Below, piece after piece: positions 1 to 13,166 of a stretch of 64,000 bases of DNA. Location: positions 20,682,001-20,746,000 of the forward strand of contig OX327700.1 in assembly GCA_946807835.1 (NCBI GenBank), written 5' to 3'. The stretch is from Ailanthus altissimus. Lineage: Eukaryota; Streptophyta; Magnoliopsida; Sapindales; Simaroubaceae. A program made the translations under genes and the position numbers. The notes under the pieces are model-generated. The model was not told the DNA's origin. It saw nothing but the letters and a program-made list of their open reading frames with translations, and did not search any database. How positions within the stretch are numbered: the stretch's first letter is position 1; each line of letters starts with the position of its first letter.

Positions 1-151
1 AAGGCTTCAAAGTTTCAATTATAATAAATTCCTCAAAGAACTTTAGAAACATACTATTGCACCAAATTAATATCAAATTCCATGTTAAAGTGTAGGCCAA
101 CAAAATATCAACTCATTCCTTGGCCTTATGCCTCTATCAAAATAAACTTGC

Positions 152-202
152 CTTATTCCCAGTTTTAGCTGTTTTCTTGATCTCTGCAACCAATTTCTTC
201 TC
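152..202 (-). CDS. Single exon of a VPS2/CHMP2-like ESCRT-III gene
   Basis: Read on the minus strand, this 51-base exon encodes 17 residues beginning EKKLVAEIKKTAKTGN. That closely resembles the basic helix of plant VPS2.2/VPS2.3 proteins (SNF7 family, ESCRT-III), which assemble on endosomes during multivesicular-body sorting. A polypyrimidine tract and a CAG acceptor (203-205) precede it, and an AG/GCAAGT donor follows, which would be a GC-AG intron. The neighbouring exons were not found: the first exon, with its start codon, is not visible in the ~1.5 kb upstream, and the later exons would lie beyond base 1. It may be the edge of a real gene with a long first intron, or an isolated gene fragment. 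The family call rests on a short but distinctive match. Confidence 0.5.
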
Positions 203-205
203 CTG

Positions 206-1737
206 AAATAAGAAAAAATAAAATAAAAAGTATTGAAAATTACCCGCACTTATCACAGAGAAGAGCAAATTCGCCAGATCGTAGAGGCCAACCTCTCCTC
301 CACTCAAAGAAATCTACAAATTTTTCCAAAACTGAATCGAATCAAACATATATTCAATCCCTAACTCAAAGCAATTGGTCAACAAAGGTTGAACTATCAG
401 AGCTACCAACTATATACAGCCAAAACCAATACTGACTAACCTCTTGTGCCTCATTACAAAATGACGATGACATCCATTTTTGGCTCTTCCTAAAATGGAG
501 CTCCGATTCGGGACCTCGTCCACTATCAAGCTCCGCATTGCCATGGCCCTTCTCTTCCATCCAATTTTTTGCCCAAACAAAATAATAATAAAGTTGGTGT
601 TTGTAGATGAAATAGTAAGACGAGTTGCGTGAGAGTAAAAACACCCCAAATGACATCATTTTGAAAAAAAGGGAAAAACACCAAAACGATATCGTTTTCT
701 TTTTTCAAATCTTAAAATGTCAAAATGACATCACTCGGCGTCATTTTACAATGACACTTCAGGTTTATTAAAGTTTTTTAAATAATTTTAAAAAATATTT
801 ATCACTAATATTTAATATTTTTCGATACATTCTATCACTATGTTATAAAAAATATCACAAATTTATGATAAAAATTTAATTTTTTTATTGTGATTGAAGT
901 TATCAAGAATTACTGATAATATAAAATTTGTAATAGAATTTAGTATAAAATTTTGATATTAATATATTTTTATTAAAGTTTTTATCACTAAAACTCTTTT
1001 TTTAATAGTATTTTCTCTTTCTCTGTCTCCTCTTAAAATCTGCAAATCTCTTTCAAAAAAATCTCAAACTCTAATTTTCTCTACCAAATATGTTCAAATG
1101 GGTGTTATTTAAATTGAGATTTATGATAATTGATTGTGTGAAAAGAAAAGAGGAAAGAAAGAGAAAAGTTAAAGAAAATTAAAAATTAGAACGTAATTGT
1201 CAAGTTAGCAATATTATCAATGGCATGTTAGACATTTTGTAGACTCTATCATATCAAAAGTTAATTTGTTTTTAAAAATATTTCTTAATAACCGGCTATT
1301 GATGCTATTTTTAAAACCTATAAGTATTACTAATAAATAGCCTTACTTCGACAGTATATTAATAATATCATTACTATAAATATCTATATTATATATCTTT
1401 AATAACAAAAAGAATCAGAAAATTTTGTATTTTATGACACATATATTTCTTTTGCCTTTTCTTTTATTTTTTTTTTTGTTTTTGATGAAGTTTAACTGTT
1501 ATTAATTATTATAAAATGGATAAATTTTCACAAAATAGTTATAATACCTCAAGAAAAAAGTTTTATAAAAAAAAAATGCTTAAAAATCGAAATTGAAAAT
1601 ATGAAACAAATGACAATGCACAGAGATTCAAGCGATAGCCACAAGCACCATCTAAGTAGCAAATGACGAAGTGGCAATATCATTAAGATTTGGATGCTGT
1701 GATAGTGGTATAGTTTGTGGTTTTTATGTTTTATTAT
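206..1737. other. Intergenic or intronic AT-rich DNA
   Basis: No convincing gene. Short open frames at 366-708 overlap one another in several phases and resemble no family I know. If the exon at 152-202 belongs to a live gene, part of this stretch should be its intron, 5' UTR and promoter. From about 780 the sequence becomes extremely AT-rich. Confidence 0.4.
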
Positions 1738-2156
1738 TGTTGACCACAAATTTTGGGCCCTTGGTCAAACATGGAGTTTTTCATCAAGAGATCAATTTAT
1801 ATCTTTGTAAAGATCGTTAAATGATATAGTCAAGTAGTTACTATTTATCATGTGCACTTTTAGTAATTGGTACTTGTTAACTGTAATCACTAAGTTGGTC
1901 AAGCTACATCGTTAGCAATTCGGCAATGACTCTCCATTGCTTAAGTTGTAATTAGTGGTGAAAAAAAGGTAAAAAGTGAAGTGAGTGTAGTTCTTATGTT
2001 TTGCGTGTGTAAATTGCTAGAATTTACTTATTTATTCCTACATGCGAGTAAAGACTTTGTATTATATAAACAGCCTTAGGCAGTTAACTCATTTTGTGGA
2101 TTGCTCATCATTCAAAGGTTATGTTTGTGGTATGAAAATTTAGGAGATATTGGTCA
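1738..2156 (-). repeat. 3' LTR of the Tat-type element (left copy)
   Basis: Starts TGTTGACCAC and ends at GGTCA. It aligns block by block with 13188-13365 joined to 14751-14995, which is the same LTR split by a solo LTR. The two copies differ at many positions, so the insertion is old. Confidence 0.65.
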
Positions 2157-5100
2157 GTTGTTCTGTGCTCTGCATTTTATGAAAGAAGTGGGTGATGTGC
2201 TTTGTTTGGTTTAAAAACACAAATGTTGTGGACCATGTGGTATAACTGCTCCACAAACTGGGTGGTCCTTAAACATGATGAAGTCTTTGTGTTCGTGTAG
2301 TCATTGGCCCTTGACAAGACACGAACATTTTGAAGGGAGGGTTAATGAAGAGTCTCGGTGTATAATCAGCTCGACACTAGTTAGGGGGGGTTAAGTGTGA
2401 GTGCTCGACATATTAGGAATGGAGTTCCTCAGTTTTAGGAAGACTAGGGACTAATCTTACATGTGCTAGGCCATTGAACCATGATCGATCTTAAGTGGTT
2501 CTCGGCTAATGTAACCATTAATATACCTTGGCTTATCCACTTTGGACTCAAGTGGGCTTGGGCTCGCCTATTTTGGGCCTGAGTAAACTGGGTCTAAGAT
2601 CTTATAGGCAATAAGGATTCCTCAGTTTTTAGTATTTACTAGTCAATAATGGAAACTCTCGTAGAGTGTTTGACTTGATGTCCTTGGATTATAGAGTTTG
2701 TGAAAGTGTGCTAATTTTCTAAGGTGTATGCATGTGGTACGTGTTTGTTATAATTAAATTTACACATTTCATACATAAATTAATGCAGCAGAACTGAAAA
2801 TCTAATTTTCTAGTGTAATAAATACATTTAAATTTTAAGTTTCATTACTATAATGAAATTAAAGATTGAGAATTACCTGTCAAGTCTTTGAAAATTTTCA
2901 ATCCAAAGTTTACCACGAAGCGTACTCACAAGTAATTCTAGGATCCAACTAGGGTGGGCTTGGATTGCTAGAACAGCAGCTCTAATTTTCAGCAATGGTA
3001 TTTTACTCTTAAATACTAAATGGTTATCTCTTTAACCATTACCTAAACTCTTTAAGCTTTAGTTATTAGTTAAACACTTTTAACTAATTACATTTATTTA
3101 AATAAAAAATTGAAAATGGGGTTTTAAGTGTGCAACTCTTGCATAACATTTGAAAATAATTTCCAATGAAATATTGTTTTATTCAACTTTTTGATGAAAT
3201 AAAATTTCTTTTACAATTTATTTAGCCATAGATGGCCATGGTTTATGAAGAAGAAAAAGAAAAAGCTCTTTAAGAGCAATTATTGCTCTCATTCTCTAAA
3301 ACTTATCTTTCTCTCTCCTTTCTCCATCTTGGCCGAACCAACAACCATGGAGAAGATGAACAATTCTCTAACTCATTGAAAAAATTGTTCTCTCACTTAC
3401 ACTTATCCAAATGGCAGAAACACACACCCATAAAAAAATGAACCAATTTATTTTTATATTAGTAAATTCATTTTCCTTCAAATAATAGCCAACAAAAAAT
3501 GGCCCACAACAAATGCATAGCCATGCCTTATTATTTCAAGTCTTTACCAAATAAAATATAAACCATTTATATAATATGTTGACTTGTTAGAATAAACAAA
3601 ACATTTTTACTTTATCAACAATTCATAGCTGACCATTCATGTAACAAAAGGAAAAAAATTGCTTTGTTTTTATATTTGTTAAATTTCCTCTCAATATTTG
3701 TTGCCAACATATGCCCCCACCATGTATGACATATTCTATTAAGCCATTTAACATGCTTCATTTTATTTTAATCACATTAATAATAATAAAAACAAAAATA
3801 TGTGATTTGTGATTTAACAATTAAATCAATTGTTTGACTTTAAATAATATAATATTAATAACAATTATTAATTTTTTTTATTCAAAATAATTTTGAATAA
3901 ATAAATAACTTTGTTTGTCTCACAAGTAAGGTTATTTTGGTAATTTTTAAGTCAAACAATAAATGGCCTAAAATGTGTCACGTGTCATCATACCATTGGT
4001 CAACAACTATTGTTAACCAATTAACGTATTTAACTCTTAAGTCTTGACACGTGCACATCCTAAGGGAACTTAAAACAAATATTCCGATTTGCTAGAATTT
4101 ACTGGATTAAACTATTCAATCCAATACACTGTCTTAGTACACAATGAGTACACTTTATATTATGGGACTTTCTAGGTCCACAACCGATTTATCAAATAGA
4201 ACTATTCTATGAGTTCGTGATCGACACCCTACGCACATGTCACGATATTACAAATAGGTGCGTTAGACCAAACAAGTTGAGGTTATAACATATTTGTATA
4301 ATTCTTTCATCACCTATATCCTGGATGAGCGGAGATAAAGATCACCACTGTCAAATCTCTATGTGCTATTCTATAAACTTATCTCCATATTTGTATTTCA
4401 ATAAATAATTTACGCAAACACTTTTACGATATTATTAAACCCTATGGGATACTCTTTTTCAGGGTTTATGCTTGTGGTTATAAGACTTCTTGAAAACAAA
4501 TTTAGAACATCAGGATATATAACTCATCCATGTAAGCTGACGGATCCTATATCCACCCACACCAGACTCCATAAGCATCGGACCATACCCAGCGACACGT
4601 AACGGTCAGACTATGAAAGGTTTCTGACATATGTGAAACCAAAGTATGATGGATCACTAACAAGCCAACCGTGGCGCTTAGGTCAGAGGACCACGAATAT
4701 TACTCAACTCGAGAAGACCCTTCATTGAGGGCTTTATGGGATGTATATTGGAGGTCTTCGTGAGTCTGTTCAGTATTCAGTCCTAATTGAATACCCGTAT
4801 ACTTATACGAGCTTTCGGTAAGCTCATGGTCAGCTAAGAACAACCATATGTACTATACAAATATAGCATACACTGATCGATATATAAAAGAGATTTACCG
4901 ATAGACCCGCATTAGTAAAAATAGATCAGGAATATAATATTTGAGAACATACTTGAAAACCGAATTTGATAGGGTTGACTAAAGGGTTCAAAATCTGCAT
5001 GGAGCTCTTTAAGTAGCACTAACCTAACTTAGACCTTAATTGGCTTGATGGCGAGCTCATTAAGCATCAACCGATAAAGGAGAGTATAGATGAGGACGCC

Positions 5101-5929
5101 TAATAGATTATTAACTTAGATGCTAGGGAAGAAAACTCCTCAGCTTTTAGGTCAGTCACAGAGATTACCAAAGAGATAATCTATAATTAGACTATTTGCT
5201 AATGCCCATCCTCTTCTTTTGGTGAGCAATCCCCTTTTAACAAGTCCAGAGGAGACAAGGACTGAAGAGCCCTTACCACAGCCTGATGCTTGGGTTAAAC
5301 CTTTCTTTTCTTATCTTTATGTTGTTTTTCCCATCTCGTTTTGTAATAAAATAGTGTAGATTAATAAAAATTTATAGCATGAATGCCATTTTTTTTATAC
5401 TTGGAATATATATTTTTGTCTTTGATATCTATTTGGTATATTTAATAAATGATGTCGATTCAATATTATTTGTTTAATGGAACTACTTTTCAGAGGCTGA
5501 TGACATCAAACAATAACATATTGAACACTTAAAACTCAAGCACAACAAGTAATTAAGTAATAGGTTGAGCACTTAACCCCTTTTTGAGGATCTTTAATCC
5601 AAACATATTATGGAGATGGATTAGTTCTGATCACCATTAAACATGAGTGGTGAGTGCAAGCCAAATCTTAAATAGGTCACAAACACTTTTAACAAGATCT
5701 GGCTAAGTATGGGGAAATCATTTCCCTTGAAAGCTCAGGCATTAATAAAATCCCTTACTTATATTATACATACTCAAGTTGATTCATATTTAAGAAAGTT
5801 CAATCATGAGCAATCATAAGGTCTAAATAATCCTTTAAGGATTTTTCAATACGAGTATAAATAACTTAGGCTACCATCTATACCATCTACTTAGTATTGT
5901 GTCTTATCATTTTAACCCTATCTCTAAAA
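2157..5929. other. Left interior of the Tat element, with a possible insertion
   Basis: No coding potential recognised. By position it is the 3' untranslated interior of the minus-strand Tat element. The stretch from about 2746 to 4949 differs in texture, starting TGTTATAATT and ending near GAGAACA. It could be an unclassified inserted LTR, but I found neither a target duplication nor a second copy in this window, so I do not claim it. Confidence 0.35.
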
Positions 5930-6720
5930 TGAGTTGTCTTGATGAGCTATAGACTTTCTTGATTAGTCCTGATCATTGGTGATCCAATTTTACCTAAGTT
6001 CTAAGAAGGAACGTAGGTAGTTTTTAGGTTTTGATGAATTCAAAGATTAGTTCTTATTATTGGTTAACTAATTTTTCCCAAGTCTAAAATGACCTTAGTT
6101 GTTCTCAGTGACCTATTAAACTAATATCCCATCTTTGTTGTTGCACTTAATTTTTTTTCCAATTTTAGAGAAGAACATTGGCCATTCTTAGAGTCTTTAA
6201 GGTAGGTGGATTGTCTTTGTTACCAATTACTTGATTTTTCCTTAGTTCTGAGGAGAATATTAGTTGTTCTTAGGTTGTTTTAGGTAGATGGTTCATCCTC
6301 ATCATTAATAACTTAGATTTTCCCAAGCTCCTAATGGAATATTTATCATTCTTAAGGTTCATATAGGAGAAAGATGTGATGTTGTCCTTTTTACACGAGC
6401 ACTATTTCCCTTTAAAGACCAAAACTCTTAAGAGCGATATTGTCCTTTTATACTAACAATGGTTCCTGTTGGAGATCAAAGATGTAAGATTAGTTGTTCT
6501 TAGGTTGTTTTAGGTAGATGGTTCATCCTCATCATTAATAACTTAGATTTTCCCAAGCTCCTAATGGAATATTTATCATTCTTAAGGTTCATATAGGAGA
6601 AAGATGTGATGTTGTCCTTTTTACACGAGCACTATTTCCCTTTAGAGACCAAAACTCTTAAGAGCGATATTGTTCTTTTATACTAACAATGGTTCCTGTT
6701 GGAGATCAAAGATGTAAGAT
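5930..6720. repeat. Diverged tandem repeats, including a near-perfect 230-bp duplication
   Basis: Segments of about 60-80 bp recur with variation, sharing cores such as TTTTCCCAAGCTC and TTAGTTGTTCTTAGG. The last two units form a near-identical 230-bp tandem pair, 6261-6490 and 6491-6720. Related sequence (GAGCACTATTTCC) resumes at about 8518, so the array was interrupted by the solo LTR that follows. Tandem arrays in the 3' untranslated interior are typical of Tat/Ogre elements. Confidence 0.75.
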
Positions 6721-6721
6721 G

Positions 6722-8492
6722 TGATAGGGTTTAATTATGTTTAATATTTACATCCTCTGAATTTATTTTTTACCCATTTAATTAAATTTTGGCTATTTAT
6801 GAAATTTTTTGTTTGATTTATATGGTTTTAAACATTCGACACAAAGATACTGGAATTCAGATGAGAACGAAGAAAAGATCACAAAAAAGAGCTAGTATTG
6901 CAGTGCCCAAGTCAGTGACTCCAGCGCTGCGACACCCAAAAGTTAACATCGTGATGCTCATTCAAATTAAAAAGAGTAGAGTTTTAGGTCTCAACGCCCT
7001 AATACTCAGAAATACAACACTGCGGCACTCAAGTCAAAAAGGTTAGTACTGCGACACTCTAAAAGTTTACATCATGGTGCCTATGCAATAAATAGAAAAA
7101 TTAAAATGAAACCCAATCAGACTTGGACTCAAAGAAACCTTATTTTGAGGTCATGAAGCCTATAAATAAGAGCCTTGAGAAGCCAAAGAAATACACACAA
7201 GTAAGAGCAAAGAGCAAAAACAAGTTTTCAAGAGAGATTATAGCCAATTTAAAGATTAAAGAGAGAATTATGCTACAAGTTGAAGAGAGAGTGGAGATCT
7301 AGGGTGTCAAACTTTGTTTACTCTTTTTTTTTCTTAGTTTAATTATTATTTTTCTATGATGTCTTTTAATTTATACCCTAGTACTCTTTTATTCATCATA
7401 AACTAACTTTGTATATCTAGATTGCAACTGTTAAACTTAATATGTAATTGAATTTAGTTTTCTCTTTTATTTTATGAACCCAATAATTTGAGTTGTTCAA
7501 TCTATATGTGCTTAATGCTTTCTTTATATCTAGCCAATATATAGATTATCTTAGGAACCATAATGAACTTGACAAAAGAATTTATATGTTTAACCTATGG
7601 TAGATTTATATATGATCATAGCATAACAATTATCAGTTTATGTGGGATAGATATATACTTACATGACATATATGATATTAATAGATCAATTCTTAATGAG
7701 TATGATCTTATTCTAATTACTATAAATGTATAGGTAATTGTTAGGGTAATATATAGTAATTTGACCATCAATAGAGACTTATGACGAGATAAAGAATCTA
7801 GCCAACAATTCATAATTGACGAGATAGTTTTCTCTCTTATTTTATGAACCCAATAATTTGAGTTGTTCAATCTATATGTGCTTAATGCTTTCTTTATATC
7901 TAGCCAATATATAGATTATCTTAGGAACCATAATGAACTTGACAAAAAAATTTATGTGTTTAGCCTAGGGTAGATTTATATATGATCATAGCATAACAAT
8001 TATCAGTTTATGTGGGATAGATATATACCTACATGACATATATATGGTATTAATAGATCAATTCTTAATGAGTATGATCTTATTCTAATTACTATAAATA
8101 TATAGGTAATTGTTAGGGTAATATATAGTAATTTGACCATCAATAGAGACTTATGACGAGATAAAAAATCTAGCCAGCAATTCATAATTGAGAGATTAGA
8201 ATAAGAAAGTAACTAGTTCAAGTAAAGTATTAAAGGATAAGTTGTAACCCTAGGTTCTTTCTTTCGTGGTGATCAAACTTTGTTTGCTTAGAGGTTTTGC
8301 CTTGGTTAATTAGTTTAGAAGAGATTAGTTTTAAATCAATTTTATTTTGTTTAGATAAAATTAGGAGTTCTAATTTTAGTAATTAGTAAAGAATAGTTTA
8401 AGCATAGTCTCTGTGGGAACATTATTTTAACTCAAATCTATATTTTCTATTACGATAGTATACACTTGCGCTTAGATAAAAAATACACAACA
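6722..8492 (+). mobile_element. Athila-type solo LTR with perfect target duplication
   Basis: Starts TGATAGGGTTT and ends ATACACAACA, flanked by the 5-bp direct repeat AGATG at 6717-6721 and 8493-8497. The 3' end, with CACTTGCGCTTAG shortly before the terminal ACA, matches the end of the solo LTR at 13366-14745 and resembles the Athila LTRs at 38065-39431 and 40541-41420. Length is 1771 bp, enlarged by an internal tandem duplication. The interior and the second LTR are absent, the expected product of LTR-LTR recombination. Near 6890-7070 it carries degenerate CTGCGGCAC-type motifs. Confidence 0.8.
7456..8195. repeat. 370-bp tandem duplication inside the solo LTR
   Basis: Copies at about 7456-7825 and 7826-8195 are nearly identical over their length; TTTATGAACCCAATAATTTG, for example, recurs exactly 370 bases apart. 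The duplication is absent from the related solo LTR at 13366-14745, so it arose within this lineage. Confidence 0.85.
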
Positions 8493-8760
8493 AGATGCAA
8501 TGATGTCTTTTTTGGACGAGCACTATTTCCTCTTAGAGATTCAAGATCTAATATAATATTAGATATTGTAATTTTCAAATTAGCAATATTTCCTCTTAAA
8601 GATTGAAGACATAATGCTAAACACATTAAAGGAGAATCTCAGAACAAGCTTGAAATGCATTAATTATATAAAAGACAGAGCTCGAATGAACTTGTTATTA
8701 CACTGATAAAGTACTTCGAAGTAAAATATATATATATATATTATATTGAAGGCAATGACT

Positions 8761-9900
8761 ACATTGGGGGTTTAAGGATAATATCTCTTGAGCAGCTCAA
8801 TATTCCACAAGTTTTGGACCACTTGTCCTTCTGTATGACTAAGCTCATAAGTACATAGTCCAATTATTTTTAGAACCTTGTAAGAACCTTCCCAGTTTGA
8901 ACCAAAGACTCTATTAATGAGGTTCTTACTTAGTACTCGTAAGACATACCTCAAGAGAATGTCACCCTCTACAAACTCTCATATATAGAACCTTTTATTA
9001 TAGAACCAAGTGAGTAAATCGATGCTCAAACTTGTGCGCATTTCCTTTTCTGTTTAAAGGGGTCTAGTTATCCTTGTAGTAGCTTCTTATTTTCACTCTC
9101 TTTAAAATACAAACCTCAATGAATGGGTACTCAAATCTCAGTAGAGATGATTACCTCATACCTGAAGGCTAATAAGAATGAGTCTCTTTAAACACAATCT
9201 TACTTATAGTCTTTAAGACCTATAATACTTTGGACAACTCCTCTACCCAATGCCATTTCTCTTTTACCAACTTCTTCATTGATAATTTCTTGATAAGTTT
9301 GTTTGAGGACTTCACTAGCCCATTAAATTTAGGGGTAAGCAGTGAGGTAAACTAGAGCTGAATAAAGAGTCCTTAGCAGAAATATTTAAAGTTATCATTG
9401 CCAAACTATGTATTGTGGTCAATTTTGATAAGGTTCTATAAATGAGATTCTTCAATACAAAGTCTTTGACTTTCTTTCTCAATGATTTTGGTTAATAGCT
9501 TTGCCTCGACTCACTTGGTAAAATAATCAACTATAACTATAGTATATTTGGCCACACCTATCTACCCAGGGCAAAGAGACGATCAAGTCAAGCTCCCATT
9601 ATACAAACGGCTAAAGGTTGGTCATTACTTTCAGGCTCTTAGAAAAAGCGTGTATATGATTGATATGCCTCTGGCAAATGTCACACCTCTAAAAGAGTTT
9701 TATCATATCTTGGAAAGTAGTAGGCTAATAATATTAAAGTCTAAAGGCCTTGTGTGCTAAGGACTCAACACCTAAATAATTGCTCTAAATACCCTCATGT
9801 ATCTTCATCAACACATAGTCAACCTCGTTGTGATCGAGGCATCTCAGGTATAGGTGAAAATGACCTTTGTGATAAAGGAATTCTTCAATCAAGGTATATC
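8761..9900 (-). pseudogene. Tat-type integrase remnant
   Basis: The C-terminal segment (8772-8954) keeps the lineage's characteristic ending: an NWEGSYKV block, a Tyr-x-Leu step and a WNIELLKRYYP terminus. That domain follows the catalytic core in Tat polyproteins. Further upstream on the same strand, around 9490-9560, the conserved core segment VDYFTK followed by VEAK is readable, interrupted by stops. Other parts of the core are shuffled among frames by small indels. It cannot encode a working integrase. It lies downstream of the RT and RNase H remnants in the usual Ty3-gypsy order. Confidence 0.7.
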
Positions 9901-10229
9901 TTGTCGAAGTATACCTGATTGGCAGGCCTCTTACTTATTCTCAAGCAGTTCTCTATGCTCAATGCATTACTTGATTGAGTCCATCCAGCTTCGACTAAAT
10001 ATGACCTAGACAACCTCCTCTACTTCTGCCTTTATACTAAGATTAAAGATGTACTTTAAGGGCATGAAGGAATCCTAGTGTCTTCGGTTGAAGCTAACTA
10101 TACTATTACATCTACTTGGTGATTTTCACTCTAAGAAATCTGCTTAACAACCCTTTCTTCAAATTGAGGTGTTAACTTTTTTGCCTTCTATAAATAGGCC
10201 AACATGTTCTCTCTTCAAGCTTTAAAGTC

Positions 10230-11640
10230 TTACTTAATCTGACTAACTATGAATTGAGAGTCACTTTTGATGAAGACCCTTTTCATCAATAATTCTCTAG
10301 CAAATCAAAGGCTAACTAGGAGAGCCTTATACTCAATTTCATTATTAGTCACTTGGAATCCAAATCGAACTTCATAGCTAATCGCATCTTTTTCAAAGCT
10401 AACGAGGATAACCCCAGCACTACACCTATTAGAGTTGGACGCCTCTTCAATATAAATTATCTAACTTAGAGTCTTCAAACTTTTGATTGCATGAAGGTCC
10501 TTAAAATTGCCTTCTTGTATTGCAACCTCCCTATATGTGCATTATGTCATAAAGTCTGCCAATGTTTGGCCTTTAATAGAATCTTTGAATTCTATTGAAT
10601 GTGAAACCACTAAGCTCAACAACTCACATTGATAGGTCAAGATTATCCAGATTTGCTCGAGGTATTGGTTAGCCAAGACCACTATAATGTATACCTAGAA
10701 GTAAGGCTTTAACTTCATTTATAATATAACCAATATGAGAGCAAGCTTCTCTAAAAATGGGTATCAACTTTCAGGATCAGTGTATACTTTGCTGGTAAAG
10801 TAAAATAGTTTGTGAGCACCCTCTTCTTTCATTACAAACTTTAAGATTATAGCATGGGCTAAGACTTTCAAGTCTATGAACAGTTGGTCTCCAGTCCTTG
10901 GCACTGTAAGGTGGATAGGTTATGCTAAATAAGCCTTTAAATTCTGGAACGACTCCTTGCATTGGGGTGTCCATATTGTTTTCCCTTTTCTTTTAGTCAC
11001 TTAAAACAATCTGAAAGCATTTGGTAATAGTGTTGGAGATAAACTTACTTAGTGCGGCTGTTCGATCAATCAGTCTCTAGTTCTCCTTTATGGTGCTCAA
11101 TGATGTCATCTCTAGAATGGCTTTAACCTTGTCCAAATTAGCCTTGATCCTCTTCTGGCTCCCCATAAATCTGAGACACTTCCTTAATTTACTCCTAAAA
11201 GTACACTTTTCAACATTAAGTTTTATGTTATTCTCTCTTAAGATTTCAAAGTTTTTCCTAAGATCTTTTATGTGGTCATCAGATTCATGGATTTAGTGAT
11301 TATGTTGTCCACATAGATCTCTATGCTTTAGCCGATCAGGACCTTAAATAAGCAATTGAGCAAGCCACTCCGAGTAGTGGACTTTTTAAATGAAACTTAC
11401 TAGTAACAACTTATCGACTTCCACAGTTACGACTTCATTCTTCTCTTAGTTGAAGATCTTCATCTTTTACTAAATAGGCTTGAAGGTCAAGTTGATCACC
11501 AATTTGGAGGAGATTAGCAATGGATCAATGGGTGGCATATTCTCATATGACTAGGCAAAAGCATCTGAGTGTTCTTTTAGCATAGTGCTAAGGTCTTCCT
11601 TGAGTTTGGGTCCTAAATTTTAACTAATCCTAACAACTTT
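10230..11640 (-). pseudogene. Tat-type reverse transcriptase and RNase H remnants
   Basis: Around 11280-11320 the catalytic loop reads YVDN instead of YVDD, so one of the two key aspartates is lost. It is followed by the connection sequence LNVEKCTFR (about 11210-11240), typical of Tat RT. The RNase H segment at about 10230-10460 keeps NNEIEYKALL and a FIKSDSQ block, matching the Tat RNase H pattern. Multiple stops and frame changes separate these islands. With the protease to its right and the integrase to its left, this shows the element's coding order on the minus strand. Confidence 0.65.
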
Positions 11641-12041
11641 CGCCAAGAAGTCCTATTTGAGTCTAACACTCGTCTATTGGTTGTTAGAACTTAAGCTTAT
11701 TCTCTTCTCTCAAGTTCACAATGCTGATGCATAAGGTCTTATTGGCCAAAGTGGTGTAACAGCTCCTTGTTATCGTTTAGTCTTCCAAAATAACTACACT
11801 CTTTCCCTTATTGGGAACTTTAACTTGATATAGTGAATGGACATAACTGCTATATAGTTCTTCATGAATGGTCACCGTATAAAGATTTTGTATGGAAATG
11901 GTTGTTCAACCATTATAAAACTTACCATCGTGGTCTTTATGCAAGCCTCTCCCCTACAGGTAAAGGGAGGCTAACCACTCATAACAGCATTACTTATTCT
12001 TCCCTAAAGCTATATAGTAGGGTCTACATCCTTTCCACCTT

Positions 12042-12260
12042 TTAGTCCTTGATGCTAAGGTTATCCAAGGCTTCCTTGAAAATAATGTTTACCAAATTGC
12101 ACGAGTCAATGGATACTCTGTTAATGTCAGTGTTTGCCATCGATAATGTGACCACTATTGCATCATCATACAAATTGCTAACATTTTGAGCATCCTTATC
12201 GATGAAAATAATAAATACATCTTGTATCCGAGGTTTCTTCGCAGCAGGGATATTGCACAT
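12042..12260 (-). pseudogene. Tat-type aspartic protease fragment
   Basis: An open stretch of 72 codons matches the Tat protease region: a DDAIVVTLSMAN block followed by a VSIDSCNLVNIIF segment. In working relatives the second block contains the catalytic Asp-Ser/Thr-Gly triad. Here the glycine is replaced by cysteine, so the protease is dead. It belongs to the minus-strand polyprotein between gag (right) and reverse transcriptase (left). Confidence 0.6.
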
Positions 12261-12269
12261 TAATTGGTG

Positions 12270-13165
12270 TCCTATTAAAGAACACTGAGAATAATCCTTT
12301 CTTTAACAGTTAGAAACCTCAACTAGTGTTGGCCTTCTAACGATTATTATGGTTAGCTCGTGCTAATTTGAGGGCTTAAGTTCTCGACTCTTAGTTGGTT
12401 GTGCCTTCTTCTATTCTCAATCTACCTCGAACTAGTCCAAACACCTAATTCTGATCAATTGATCTACCTGCATCTTAAGGATATAGCAATACATGTTCCT
12501 ATGGCCATGATCTTTGTGGAACACACATTTTTTGTTCTTCTTTCGCCTAAAAATGGTGTTTGAATGTGTTCAGTTCAGTAAGCACTCATTTTCTCCCCTT
12601 TAAACCCATTTTACTTCTCCTTCTTGGTGAATTAGTTGGTGGTGGATACTTTTTGCCCTTCTCGTGGCCTTTCGATATAAGGCCTAGTTTCTTGTTCTCC
12701 CATTTGCACTTATTTTTTCTTTCTCCTTTTAGGTGAATCATTAGCTTGTTTTGCCTAAGCCAAATAGTGAAAGGACTCTATAATCGTTGGTTATCCCTGT
12801 CGATCAATCATTTTGGTAACGAGGTTCTCAACTCCTTTTTGATCACTTTTGAGTATCTAAAATGCCTTCTAAAAGTTTTTCGTGCTCTCCTATTCTTGTT
12901 TGGACTTCTCTAACCCCTTTAATAAATTATGCATCATGTTTAGACCACATTACGATTTCTCTTGATGGCCAGAGTATTCTTTATATGGTTTTTACTTCTT
13001 TACAACATAACTCATGGAGTTAGATTATAGAGCTATACTCTAATCCAAATCTTGATCCCTCGAGCCACGGAAGTCAACAATCCAAGCATAAGTAAAATTG
13101 ATGCCTGTCATAGGCAACATTTTTGCTTATCCTTAGATTGTTGACTTCCATGGCTTTTTGCATTA
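12270..13165 (-). pseudogene. Tat-type gag remnant
   Basis: Highly decayed. The clearest trace is a zinc-finger-like motif at about 12480-12545, reading C-x-FHKDHGH-x4-C, which is characteristic of the Tat gag C-terminus. The remaining sequence up to the primer-binding site is open only in short pieces. Assignment of the outer parts is by position. Confidence 0.5.
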
Positions 13166-13166
13166 C

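Noticed and set aside
2746..4949. Possible 2.2-kb inserted LTR starting TGTTATAATT and ending GAGAACA
   Set aside because: No target duplication at these limits, no second copy in the window and no adjacent primer site; the boundaries are guesses.
5930..6720. Repeats considered as a CRISPR-like array
   Set aside because: The units are variable in length and diverged, with no constant repeat and unique-spacer structure, and the genome is a plant's.
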